This document shows, in pieces, positions 8,930 through 17,252 of a stretch of 64,000 bases of DNA. The notes beneath the pieces are model-generated. The model was given only the letters and a program-made list of their open reading frames with translations, was not told the origin of the DNA and searched no databases. The stretch is from Paenibacillus plantarum (lineage in GTDB: Bacteria; Bacillota; Bacilli; Paenibacillales; NBRC-103111). Both the position numbers and the translations under genes were made by a program. The stretch covers positions 186,001 through 250,000 of the forward strand of contig NZ_WHNY01000005.1 of NCBI RefSeq assembly GCF_013141695.1, in the 5' to 3' direction. Within the stretch, counting starts at the first letter, position 1. Each line of letters opens with the position of its first letter.

Positions 8930-11257
8930 ATGAATCAAATTTGGAAATCAAAATGGATTTGGATCGACACACCGGAGTATACGCCGAATGTTTATGTTGA
9001 AGCGCGTACCGTATTTCCTCTTAGTGTAGATTTTCAGTCGGCTACATTACGGATATCCGCTAATCAAGAATATAAGCTTTTCATAAACGGTAGGTTGATC
9101 GGATCCGGACCGTCACCTTCGGATAATGCTTGGAAATATTTCGATACTTACAATGTTCTAGACGCTTTACAGAAAGGCGATAATTGCATTGCTGTCCTAG
9201 CCTATAATTTCGGTGATCGTCAAATTGTCACCCAGCAACGACAAGGTCCGGGTGGTTTGATTGCCCAACTGGACATCCGGACCGATGATGGAAACATGAG
9301 CATTCTGACAGATGACAGTTGGAAATGCCGCCGTTCCCCCCGGTGGGTACACAAAGTCTCCAGAATGCATTCTTGGAGTGGGTATAAGGAGATCTACTTG
9401 GCGGATAAAGAAGATAGTTGGGAAATGGCGGATTATGATGACTCTTCATGGGAGAAGGCAAAGGTAATGGCAAAAGTGAATGATCCCGACTCCGCCTGGC
9501 CACGCTTGATTCCCCGTGAGATTCCGTTCCTCTCTCGGAAAGAAATTAAGCCCAACTCTGTCCTTAGGACAGAGGATAATAATGGCCTTCTGAATGGGGC
9601 GGAGCAGCTCGTGGAGGGAATGAAAGGTAGTATGCTCTTGGATGCATCCGTACCTGGTTCACTTCCTGGAGTTGTATTTGACTTCGGTGCAGTCACGGTT
9701 GGTTATCCAGTAATTGAGGTCATTGCGCCAGAAGGTGGCGTACTGCAGCTGTCTTATGGAGAGTCCTTGGAGATAGTGCAACTGGACACTTTCAAGCTAA
9801 AGAAAGGTGTCAACCGATTATCCCCATTCGGAAGGAGGGCATTCCGTTATTTGCAAATATCGGTTCAGGCAACACCTGCCTCGATTTATATCGAGAACTT
9901 CCATGTAGAGTCCGTCCGTTACCCGTTCATGCAAGGGGGATCTTTTGAGAGCAGTGATATGTTGCTAAATCGGATATGGGATATTGGACGGTACACGACG
10001 AGTGTCAACAGTCAAGATCATTTGGAGGATTGTCCTTACCGTGAGCAGGCACTTTGGGTCGTTGACGCTGTGGTCATGGCCAAGGTCATATTCCAAACAT
10101 TTGGTGACACAGCTCTCGTCCGGAAGTGTCTGCTGCAAGGGGCAAGGATTCAAAATGAGGATGGCTCGATTCCAGGGACGGGACCCGAACGCAACAGCTT
10201 CTTGCTTCCCGACTTCAATGCTTACTGGTTATTAGGTGTACATGATTACTGGCGGTACTCAGGCGATGATAAGATTCTTTCGGAATTGAATGCTCCGATT
10301 CGTCGGTTGATTGAGTGGTTCATAAATCAAGAAGATGAAAATGGATTATTTGCTAGGGCAGATAGGGACGGGTGGTGGTGTTTCGTCGACTGGGCAGATT
10401 ATATTGACAAGCGGGATCGGGTTACTGCCATCTCGTGCTTGCAGCACAAGGTGCTGAGAAGTGCTGCGGACATGGCGGTCGCTTTAGGTGATACCTCTTT
10501 TGCTGAAGAATGCAATGTACGGGCGGAGCGTCTGCGCACATCGATTCGCAATTTGCTCTGGAATTCGGATAAGGAACTGTTCGCAGATTGCTTAACAGAT
10601 AGCGGTTTGTCGGATAGTTTCACGTACCAAACGAATTTCATAGCAATATGGTCCGGGATTATGACAGAAGATGAGGCAGATAATTTCATTAATAATGTGT
10701 TCATCAAAGGCCAATGCCCCGAGTTGAAAGGCGCATTCTTCTATCATATCGTCCTGGAAGTTTTGTTCAGCCGCGGAGATGTGAAAATGGCTCTGGACAT
10801 TATTCGTTCGTTCTGGGGGGAGATGGTCGCCAGGGGAGCAACCACATGGTGGGAGACTTTCGATCCTTCGTCTCCGCATTGCACCATACCAAGTCCATAT
10901 CAAGGGAATACGCCGACGTATCTAGCTGACTCGATACCGGTCAGTCACTGTCACGGATGGGGGGCATCCCCGACTTACCTCTTGACCGAGCGGATTTTGG
11001 GTATTGATGTGAGCGGTATCTCATCAGGGGAGTTCGGGTTCCAACCTGCCTTGGGTGATTTAGATTGGGCGAAGGGAATGGTACCTACTGCTTACGGCTC
11101 CATTCATGCAAAGTTTATGCGTGAGACCGATGGTGTCGTAGACTTGGTAATAGAATACCCGGCAGCACTTTCAATTCGACCATCAGTGACTATTGAGCAG
11201 ACTGTAATGGAACATATAGGTGAAGTGGTTGTTTTACGCGGCAAGATGGCGCTTTGA
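8930..11257 (+). CDS. Alpha-L-rhamnosidase, GH78 family, second copy
   Basis: 775 residues, no signal peptide, so it probably acts on imported rhamnosides. An N-terminal beta-sandwich of the GH78 type (SKWIWIDTPEYTPN, KLFINGRLIGSGP) occupies about residues 1-190. The catalytic barrel has DCPYREQALWVVDA with Asp367 and Glu372 at the places of the conserved acid cluster. RGATTWWETFDPS has Glu642 at the place of the catalytic base. HCHGWGASPTYLL near 675 is also typical. The ribosome site is AGAGGAG. The gene sits directly upstream of a GntR/LacI-type regulator and shares its operator, so the two form a small self-contained rhamnoside unit. It differs clearly from the 697-residue rhamnosidase and is not a recent duplicate. 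Confidence 0.9.
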   Translation: MNQIWKSKWIWIDTPEYTPNVYVEARTVFPLSVDFQSATLRISANQEYKLFINGRLIGSGPSPSDNAWKYFDTYNVLDALQKGDNCIAVLAYNFGDRQIVTQQRQGPGGLIAQLDIRTDDGNMSILTDDSWKCRRSPRWVHKVSRMHSWSGYKEIYLADKEDSWEMADYDDSSWEKAKVMAKVNDPDSAWPRLIPREIPFLSRKEIKPNSVLRTEDNNGLLNGAEQLVEGMKGSMLLDASVPGSLPGVVFDFGAVTVGYPVIEVIAPEGGVLQLSYGESLEIVQLDTFKLKKGVNRLSPFGRRAFRYLQISVQATPASIYIENFHVESVRYPFMQGGSFESSDMLLNRIWDIGRYTTSVNSQDHLEDCPYREQALWVVDAVVMAKVIFQTFGDTALVRKCLLQGARIQNEDGSIPGTGPERNSFLLPDFNAYWLLGVHDYWRYSGDDKILSELNAPIRRLIEWFINQEDENGLFARADRDGWWCFVDWADYIDKRDRVTAISCLQHKVLRSAADMAVALGDTSFAEECNVRAERLRTSIRNLLWNSDKELFADCLTDSGLSDSFTYQTNFIAIWSGIMTEDEADNFINNVFIKGQCPELKGAFFYHIVLEVLFSRGDVKMALDIIRSFWGEMVARGATTWWETFDPSSPHCTIPSPYQGNTPTYLADSIPVSHCHGWGASPTYLLTERILGIDVSGISSGEFGFQPALGDLDWAKGMVPTAYGSIHAKFMRETDGVVDLVIEYPAALSIRPSVTIEQTVMEHIGEVVVLRGKMAL

Positions 11258-11275
11258 AGAAGAAAAGGAAACCTA

Positions 11276-11308
11276 TTGATTGGATTGTCTTCATTAAAGT
11301 ATACTTAA
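11276..11308 (+). promoter_or_regulatory. Self-regulated promoter of the GntR/LacI regulator
   Basis: TTGATT at 11276-11281 and TATACT at 11300-11305 are 18 bp apart. The operator palindrome AAGTATACTT (11297-11306) contains the whole -10 box. Repressor bound here would block its own transcription. Confidence 0.65.
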
Positions 11309-11337
11309 GCAATTAATATGAGCGGAGTGTGCTTTCA

Positions 11338-12447
11338 TTGAAACAAGGAAAAACCCCGAAGTATCAGACGATAGTGGATGATCTAAAACAGAAGATTGCG
11401 ACAGGTAAATTCGACCCGAACGAACCGTTGCCGACCCAATTGGAATTCGCAAAGATTTACAATACCAGTGATATTACGTCCCGCAGGGCCTTGGTTGAGC
11501 TAGCGAATGAAGGGTACATTTATCGTGTTCGAGGGAAGGGTACATTCATCCGAGCGGTATCAAGTGAGAGACCGGAGGCCAGAAAGGCCACCTTGGATAA
11601 GATCTATCTTGCACATGTATCAATGCCACTTCGGGCATTTGGCCATCGCTTTTACTCAGACTTAATTGCTGGCATTCAAGAGGTTTGCGAAGAGCAGAAC
11701 ATAAAGTTCTACTTATGGGACATGGGGCATAAGTCAACTCTTCCGGAAAAGGATGAGTCAACAGGCTTTGTTCTGTTGCCGAGCGCGAATACGGATCCTG
11801 AGCTTTTTCGAAGCTGGAAGAGTGAGGAGCGCAAACTTGTAACTGTCCACTTCTTTTATCCGCAGCTCCAAATCCCTTATGTCATCGTCGATAACTTAAC
11901 GGGAGGATTCTTGGCGACGCAGCATCTTCTTTCACTTGGACACCGCCGAATTGGGATCGTGTTGACGGGTAAGTCGTTCTATGAGATGAACCAAGAGTTT
12001 TCACTACGCCTTCAAGGTTACCGCCTCGCATTGTCGCAGTATAATGTAGCTTTCGATCCAGAGCTAGTTTGTATCATTGAAGAAAACGAGGAGTCGGAGG
12101 AGATGGGGTACGCGGGTGCGAATAAACTAATATCGCTTCCGAAACCGCCATCAGCGATATTCGTAACGAGTGATTATAAAGCGGTAGGCGTGATACAAGC
12201 CGTTAAGGACCATGGAATGCGCGTTCCTGAAGATATAAGCGTGGTAGGCTATGACGATACATTGGTTAGTCCTTTCATCGAGCCTTCACTTACGACGATA
12301 AATCAAAATACCTTGTCCGTAGGCCGACGAGCAGCTGAGTTATTGATCTTTGATTGGACTCAATACGAGGAAGGACACTTTATTAAGGATGAAATCGTTC
12401 CGAAATTAATCGTGCGTGATAGTACGAGGAAATGCTTTGAAAAATAA
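11338..12447 (+). CDS. GntR-type HTH / LacI-type ligand-binding regulator (AraR-like architecture)
   Basis: 369 residues. I chose the TTG at 11338 because GGAG at 11324-11327 is 10 bases upstream; the GTG at 11329 would lie too close. Residues 1-65 form a winged HTH of the GntR family (KYQTIVDDLKQKI, LPTQLEFAKIYNTSDITSRR, YRVRGKGTFI). Residues about 75-365 form a periplasmic-binding-like sensor domain (FYSDLIAGIQEV, GHRRIGIVL, PSAIFVTSDYKAVGVI, DISVVGYDDT). This fusion is the layout of the arabinose repressor AraR. Given the neighbouring rhamnosidase and shared operator, the ligand is more likely a rhamnose-containing sugar; that is inference. Confidence 0.88.
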   Translation: MKQGKTPKYQTIVDDLKQKIATGKFDPNEPLPTQLEFAKIYNTSDITSRRALVELANEGYIYRVRGKGTFIRAVSSERPEARKATLDKIYLAHVSMPLRAFGHRFYSDLIAGIQEVCEEQNIKFYLWDMGHKSTLPEKDESTGFVLLPSANTDPELFRSWKSEERKLVTVHFFYPQLQIPYVIVDNLTGGFLATQHLLSLGHRRIGIVLTGKSFYEMNQEFSLRLQGYRLALSQYNVAFDPELVCIIEENEESEEMGYAGANKLISLPKPPSAIFVTSDYKAVGVIQAVKDHGMRVPEDISVVGYDDTLVSPFIEPSLTTINQNTLSVGRRAAELLIFDWTQYEEGHFIKDEIVPKLIVRDSTRKCFEK

Positions 12448-12613
12448 TCTATAATCAATTGGTAGGACTCGCATAAGGAGCTGAATTCATTTGAGTATTG
12501 TTCCAAGGTATATGGAGATAATCGTTTTTTGACATGATGGTGTGGACAAAGACGTGTTAAAGTTATAAGTGTGGAAGTAACTGATAGAAAACGATCATTT
12601 TTTTAATAACACT

Positions 12614-12640
12614 GCCATGGCAAATTGCCATGGCTTTTCT
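12614..12640 (+). terminator. Rho-independent terminator after the regulator gene
   Basis: GCCATGGCAA (12614-12623) pairs perfectly with TTGCCATGGC (12625-12634), followed by TTTTCT. Confidence 0.85.
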
Positions 12641-12873
12641 ATTGCCTTCACATTTAGTAATGATATTCTTGTCGCTGTTACAGCTATATCCTTGTCGTTT
12701 ACTACTTTTCTTTTGGGAGCCGTAAACAGCATTGGCCGAAACTCTGACAAATTCCATATTACTATTTAGAACGTGCCGTGAAAGTCTCATCTGAAATTTT
12801 CGACACTTATTTTTGCGTGAGTGGCTCTTTTTCGTATTTTTGATTCATGGCAGGAAAGTAGATTTTGATGACC
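12641..12873. other. Intergenic stretch without a gene
   Basis: Between the terminator and the MarR promoter I see no convincing coding sequence. A 75-codon minus-strand frame here runs through the terminator hairpin, has no ribosome site and resembles no family. Confidence 0.6.
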
Positions 12874-12925
12874 TTGACATAACAAGTTGTCTAACATATA
12901 GTTGTCTAAACAACTATATGTTAGA
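12874..12925 (+). promoter_or_regulatory. MarR promoter with 16-bp inverted-repeat operator
   Basis: TTGACA (12874-12879) and TATAGT (12897-12902) are exactly 17 bp apart. The perfect inverted repeat TCTAACATATAGTTGT / ACAACTATATGTTAGA (12890-12905 and 12910-12925) covers the -10, the start of transcription and reaches the ribosome site AGAGGGGG. This is a typical layout for MarR self-repression. Confidence 0.85.
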
Positions 12926-12938
12926 GGGGGTATCAAAC

Positions 12939-13400
12939 ATGCCAAACGAATCCCGGAAGTTGCCGATCGGATTTGCGATGGGCGTTACGTACCGGAAGCT
13001 GGCGGCTTTATTTCAGCAAAGACTAAGCGGGCACGGCATTACGCCCGAGCAGTGGTCTGCGTTGTATCAAATCGATCGCGCTCAAGGTTTGATCCAGCGT
13101 GAAATCGCCGAACGGACCAGCAAGGACAAGCCGACGACGACGCGGATTTTGGATCATTTGGAGAAGAAGGGGTTTATCTATAAGAAAGCGGGCAACCGGG
13201 ACAGGCGATCATTTCTCGTATATAGCACGGAGCTCGGACAAGCGATCATCCGCGTAACGACGCCAATCGAAGACAGTGTGACGGCGGAGGTAAAAGCATG
13301 CATTTCGGAAGAGGAGTACGAAATCATGATGGAGTTGCTGCTGCGCATTCAACTGCATATCGGCGGGAAGATCGGAAATACGGAGCTGATAGAAGACTAG
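12939..13400 (+). CDS. MarR-family transcriptional regulator
   Basis: 153 residues from the ATG at 12939 with AGAGGGGG 8-9 bases upstream. An upstream in-frame start at 12813 would put the promoter and operator inside the coding region, so it is rejected. The central winged HTH is seen in ITPEQWSALYQIDRAQGLIQ, KDKPTTTRILDHLEKKGFIY and the wing NRDRRSFLVYST (residues about 30-100). Helices at both ends would form the dimer. The protein probably represses itself and the MFS efflux gene 37 bp downstream, and lets go when it binds a toxic small molecule. The efflux gene is broken, so the regulator may now control nothing but itself. Confidence 0.88.
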   Translation: MPNESRKLPIGFAMGVTYRKLAALFQQRLSGHGITPEQWSALYQIDRAQGLIQREIAERTSKDKPTTTRILDHLEKKGFIYKKAGNRDRRSFLVYSTELGQAIIRVTTPIEDSVTAEVKACISEEEYEIMMELLLRIQLHIGGKIGNTELIED

Positions 13401-13437
13401 TAACATTTGATTAATGCTGATTGGAGATGATGCTAAA

Positions 13438-14486
13438 GTGCAGCAAGAACAACAACAAACTCCATTATGGACGAGGCAGTTTATCGCTTTGACAATTTGT
13501 TTTTTTCTGTTATTCCTAAGTTTGCAAATGCTCCTTTCGTCCTTCCCAGCCTACGTGAAAGATGAATTTCACGTAGGGAATATTCAGGCAAGCCTTGTGA
13601 CGTCTGTATTCGCGCTCGCAGCCATCATATCGCGTTTCGCGACGGCAGCGATCATGCAATACGTTTCGCGGATGAAGCTGTTGCTCGCTGGTCTTATTGT
13701 CGCTGCGGCAACGAAGGCGCTGTACTCTGTGGCGAGCTCTTTTGCCACATTATTGTCGCTACGCATTGGCTACGGCATCGGCTTTGGTATGGCGAGCACC
13801 ATTCTTCCGACGCTGGTATCCCGAATCATCCCGTTGCGCCGAATGGGTGAGGGAATCGGTTATTTCGGGTTGTCAACGAGTCTAGCCATGTCGATCGGTC
13901 CGTCCATCGGGCTAAATGTGATGAAACAAGCTGGCTTCTTGCAATTGACGATGATCGGATTGATTACATCCCTGGTTATCTTCCCGGTCTTGTGGCTGTC
14001 GCGTTCTAAGCGGGAACAAGCCCCTGTGGAGCAAACGGAGCCCATTCGGCAAGTGGTTCTACCTATAGCCAGAACTAAACCAGAATTCAACCGAAGACTG
14101 TTGTTTCCCGTACTACTGAACGTTTTTCTCTCCATAACGTACAACATACTGTTCGCCATACCATACTGCTCCGGTTTCGAGATTCGCAGCATCCAGGCTT
14201 GAATCTTAGGCTGAATGGCGCCGAATCCGACTCCATATAGTAGCGCTGACACTATCAGCATCGGCATGGCATGCGTATTCGACAGTATCGCCATGCTGGC
14301 CGTGACGAACAATCCCGCGGGAATGAGCACCAACGCATGTCCGAATCGGTCGAAAATGCGCCCCGAGAATGGACGTACGAGAATTATCGTGACGGCGTTG
14401 AACATGAAGAATAAACCGACCTGTTTGATATGTACGTAATCGCCGAACAATGCGAGAAAACTGATCTGCCCTTTCGGGAAGTTAAA
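13438..14486 (+). pseudogene. MFS efflux transporter gene disrupted by an internal inversion
   Basis: The plus-strand frame from the GTG at 13438 (GGAG upstream) codes for about six transmembrane helices of a drug-efflux-type MFS protein, including GYGIGFGMASTILPTLVSR. After SITY at 14140-14142 the plus frame stops resembling an MFS protein and ends at 14202. The missing second half is found on the opposite strand from about 14471 down to 14143: GQISFLALFGDYVHIKQVG, FSGRIFDRFGHALVLIPAG, LYGVGFGAIQPKIQAW, GMANSMLY. About 330 bp have therefore been turned round. The last two helices after NSMLY are absent altogether, so a deletion accompanied the inversion. Six-base inverted microhomology CAACAT / ATGTTG lies at 14142-14147 and 14486-14491. 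The product cannot be functional. Confidence 0.85.
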
Positions 14487-14504
14487 TGTTGAAAATTATC
14501 TCTT

Positions 14505-14537
14505 AAAGAGTCGCGTATAACGTGGCTCTTTATTTTT
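14505..14537 (+). terminator. Rho-independent terminator of the MarR-MFS unit
   Basis: AAAGAGTCGCGT pairs with ACGTGGCTCTTT (14505-14516 and 14520-14531, two wobble pairs), followed by ATTTTT. Confidence 0.82.
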
Positions 14538-14818
14538 AAACATAAATTTTTGTTGTTACAAGCTAAATGATAATAACTGGATGTATTTCCCTTAGCATCT
14601 GGTACCGAAGGAGGGTCTATTCTAGACGATTAATTAATCGATCAAGATATTTGTTTCAGTCCATTGCCTTACATCCTGATTAAGTTCTTGGAGATTTGTT
14701 TGACTTGCTTGACTTGCTTTCACAAATTAGGAGGAATATGACTCAAAGAATAGGAGTAATAGCTTCGTATTTTCTTTACACTCTATAAGGACAATACAGG
14801 CAAGCTTTATTGATGTAG
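14538..14818. other. Intergenic stretch with a 14-bp palindrome
   Basis: No gene is recognisable. CGATTAATTAATCG at 14627-14640 is a perfect palindrome and could be an operator. TTGACTTGC occurs twice in tandem near 14700-14717. The promoter of the GH105 gene should lie between here and 14997, but no clear -35/-10 pair stands out. Confidence 0.45.
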
Positions 14819-15019
14819 ATTTCCAATGGCGATTCAAAAAATATAATAGAACGTAAATTTAGGTTTACAAAGAGTCAGGGACCTGCTGTTTATGACGCAA
14901 TAAAAGCAATCTCAGAACAGCGAACAGCAATCTTGTTTACTCCGAATCGACTATACTGGACTCATATGGGGACAGCAATCGAAGAGGAGGATTTAAATTG
15001 CACACAGAAATACAACTGA
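14819..15019 (+). pseudogene. 66-codon open stretch without a start, possible gene relic
   Basis: A frame free of stops runs from after the TAG at 14816-14818 to the TGA at 15017-15019. Its translation looks protein-like (FTKSQGPAVYDAIKAISEQR, then TAILFTPNRLYWTHMGTAIE) but has no start codon or ribosome site of its own. It contains the ribosome site of the GH105 gene. I do not recognise the family. Confidence 0.3.
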
Positions 15020-16086
15020 AACGGACAGATGTTACAACGGCATTGGAAAAGGTATGGGGCAAATTAACCAGCAAATCGCAGGATTTTGGTGACGATCTGC
15101 ATTACTGGGAGTGGACACCAGGCGTGGGAATGTATGGTGTAATTAAAGCGTATGAGGGGACAAAGCAGGAGCGATTCGCAACATTTATCAAGCAATGGGC
15201 TGTAGACAATTCGAGTAAAATTAAGTTCGGTTCGGTCAATTGGGTTGTGCCAGCGAATGTGCTTCACAGCGCTTATCAGCAGACTGGTCATATCGGCTAC
15301 TTGAAGAGCTGTCAAGAGGTTGCTGATTGGTGCGTGCATCGTGCGTTACTTACTTCCAACGGAGGGTTCGCCCATGTATGGGGGGAAGGCGCGGGAGGGC
15401 TCGATGATTACAAAAATCAACTTTGGATTGATACTTTATTCATGGCAGGTGTGTTCATGCTTCGTTTCGGACTGGCTGATCAGAATGAGGCATGTATTGC
15501 CGAAGCGCTGAAACAGTTTGATATTCATATCGAGTGCCAATTTGATAGGGAATATAACCTCTTTTATCACGGCTATCATTGTTTAGATGGCAATACGCTC
15601 GGCGAGCACTGGGGGCGCGGCAACGGTTGGGCAGCAGTCAGTTTGGTTGAGTTGCTCGGATTGTTACAAGATCATCCTTATGAGATTAGTGGGTATGGGG
15701 AAATCTTCCAACGACAAATGGAAAGCGTGTTTGAATTGAGAAGAGATGAAGACGGCATGTTGCGTACGCTGCTCAGAGAAAAAACGTCATATTTGGAAAC
15801 CAGTGCTTCAGCACTTTTCGCGTATGCAGCACTGAAGGGGCAACGACTTGGCATCTTAGACGATAAATTCCGAATCTGGGGCGAACAGATGGTTTACGAG
15901 ATCATTACTCATCATTTGAGTGATGAAGGTGCCGTGCTGCATGCTTCGGGTGGAACAGATTGTCAGGAGAAGGAAGGTTACCTGAAAGTACCGTACCAAA
16001 TTAGACAATATACAAACGGCATTATGCTGATGTTGTTGACCGAGGTGTTGGAGCCTGATAGAGAGGCTACTAGTAAAACGATTTGA
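14998..16086 (+). CDS. Unsaturated rhamnogalacturonyl hydrolase, GH105 (YteR/YesR type)
   Basis: 362 residues starting at TTG 14998 with AGAGGAGG 7 bases upstream. GH105 enzymes remove the unsaturated galacturonic acid left by rhamnogalacturonan lyases, in the cytoplasm. Diagnostic stretches are DDLHYWEWTPGVGMYGVI near residue 33, QLWIDTLFMAGVFM with Asp145 matching the catalytic Asp143 of Bacillus YteR, and FYHGYHCLDG with His191 matching His189. HWGRGNGWAAVSLVELL near 205 forms part of the barrel. Length is right for the family and there is no signal peptide. It stands alone between two terminators, just upstream of the AraC-YetA pair, and would act on the product of a YetA-like or secreted lyase. 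Confidence 0.92.
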   Translation: MHTEIQLKRTDVTTALEKVWGKLTSKSQDFGDDLHYWEWTPGVGMYGVIKAYEGTKQERFATFIKQWAVDNSSKIKFGSVNWVVPANVLHSAYQQTGHIGYLKSCQEVADWCVHRALLTSNGGFAHVWGEGAGGLDDYKNQLWIDTLFMAGVFMLRFGLADQNEACIAEALKQFDIHIECQFDREYNLFYHGYHCLDGNTLGEHWGRGNGWAAVSLVELLGLLQDHPYEISGYGEIFQRQMESVFELRRDEDGMLRTLLREKTSYLETSASALFAYAALKGQRLGILDDKFRIWGEQMVYEIITHHLSDEGAVLHASGGTDCQEKEGYLKVPYQIRQYTNGIMLMLLTEVLEPDREATSKTI

Positions 16087-16121
16087 TGAGGAACGATTGC
16101 ATGGAAGAAGTAATGAATACA

Positions 16122-16149
16122 GGGACTGTCCAATTGGACAGTCTTTTTT
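16122..16149 (+). terminator. Rho-independent terminator after GH105
   Basis: GACTGTCC AATT GGACAGTC (16124-16143) is followed by TTTTTT. Confidence 0.9.
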
Positions 16150-16195
16150 GCCATGCTCAATCAACTGTTATAAACAACGTCACATTGATGGTTTC

Positions 16196-16255
16196 GGAAT
16201 ATGGTTTATCTCCTGAAATTAGTTTATTGTTCATTCGTCCCTGCCCCCGTATAGT
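16196..16255 (+). promoter_or_regulatory. Regulon promoter motif, copy at 16.2 kb
   Basis: Two direct repeats, GGAATATGGTTTA (16196-16208) and TGAAATTAGTTTATTG (16214-16229), start 18 bp apart. A -10 box TATAGT at 16250-16255 follows after 20 bp. There is no good -35 box; the second repeat occupies its place. This is the layout of an AraC-type activator site. It precedes the AraC-YetA pair. Confidence 0.72.
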
Positions 16256-16354
16256 GTTGGTAATCACGATAGAGCAATCTTGGAACATTCGGAGGCAATT
16301 TCAATCTTTGAAAGTGATATATAATGAACTCGGCTGCTAGAGGAGGCAAGCGAA

Positions 16355-17224
16355 ATGTCGTTGGAGGATGATTCACTTGAAGGGCTTCATTCAGAGGCCT
16401 TCATGATGGAACATAAAGATAAGGATAACTATCCGGTGGCGTTTCATACCCATATCGGGTATGAACTGGTGAGGGTGCAGAGCGGAGAGGCGTGGGTTAT
16501 TTTAGAGGATGAGGTGATCTCAATTGGGCCAAATAGCTTACTCCTGTTTCAGGGACATATCATTCATAAGGTTAAAAGACGGAGTACGGAGCCCTATGAG
16601 CGCGACATGATTCACTTTCTTTCCGATTTCGTACCTGATTGGGACGAGGAGGGGAGTATTTCCATCCGGGATCAACTCGCACAAACTTCGGTACCATATT
16701 GTCATCTTCGGTTGTCCGTAGAGGAATCTGAGGTTTGTGAGCGGTTGTTCGCTTCCCTGTACCATGAGCAGAATGAGCCTCACCAATGGGGATGGCGCAA
16801 AGCGATTCAATTGCATTTGATGCATTTGTTGCTTCTCATATTCAGGCGGGACAGCAACAAACAGGCGGAAGAGCCTGAACAGCGTTTTATTACGCGAAGC
16901 GCGGTCCCTCTCAGCCAGATTATGAAATGCCTAAACCGTATGTGGCGTTCGCCATGCACGTTGGATGCCATTGCAGACGAATTGCATATGAGTAAGTACT
17001 ATTTGTGCCATTACTTTAAGCGAGAAGTCGGGATGAGTATTCAACAGTATTTGATGCAGCGCAAAGTCAATGAGGCTATGCGACTTTTGTTGCAAACGCA
17101 TTTAACAATGAAAGAAGTCGGCTATCAGGCAGGGTTTCAGACTCCTTCGCATTTCAGCAAAAAATTCAAGGAGGAACTCGGTCAAACGCCTGAGCAGTTT
17201 CGTAAGAAAGCAAGAAAATGGTAG
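16355..17224 (+). CDS. AraC-family regulator with N-terminal cupin domain
   Basis: 289 residues, with AGAGGAGG before the ATG. Residues about 20-85 form the cupin (YPVAFHTHIGYELVRVQSG, SIGPNSLLLFQGHIIHKV). Residues about 185-285 hold the paired HTH (CTLDAIADELHMSKYYLCHY and LTMKEVGYQAGFQTPSHFSK). The YetA-like gene follows after 28 bp, so they are cotranscribed from a promoter with the regional activator motif. This makes it a second regulator inside the same regulon, like YesN beside YesS in Bacillus. It may respond to an intracellular breakdown product. Confidence 0.88.
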   Translation: MSLEDDSLEGLHSEAFMMEHKDKDNYPVAFHTHIGYELVRVQSGEAWVILEDEVISIGPNSLLLFQGHIIHKVKRRSTEPYERDMIHFLSDFVPDWDEEGSISIRDQLAQTSVPYCHLRLSVEESEVCERLFASLYHEQNEPHQWGWRKAIQLHLMHLLLLIFRRDSNKQAEEPEQRFITRSAVPLSQIMKCLNRMWRSPCTLDAIADELHMSKYYLCHYFKREVGMSIQQYLMQRKVNEAMRLLLQTHLTMKEVGYQAGFQTPSHFSKKFKEELGQTPEQFRKKARKW

Positions 17225-17252
17225 AAATAATAGGGATAGAGGAGGAGATAAG

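Noticed and set aside
12563-12790. 75-codon minus-strand frame as a gene
   Set aside because: It crosses a strong terminator hairpin, has no ribosome site and no family resemblance.
12813-12938. Longer N-terminus for the MarR protein
   Set aside because: It contains the TTGACA/TATAGT promoter and the operator; the ATG at 12939 has the ribosome site.
16083-16340. 85-codon plus-strand frame after GH105 as a gene
   Set aside because: It runs through a perfect terminator and through the promoter motif at 16196-16255; the codon pattern is not protein-like.
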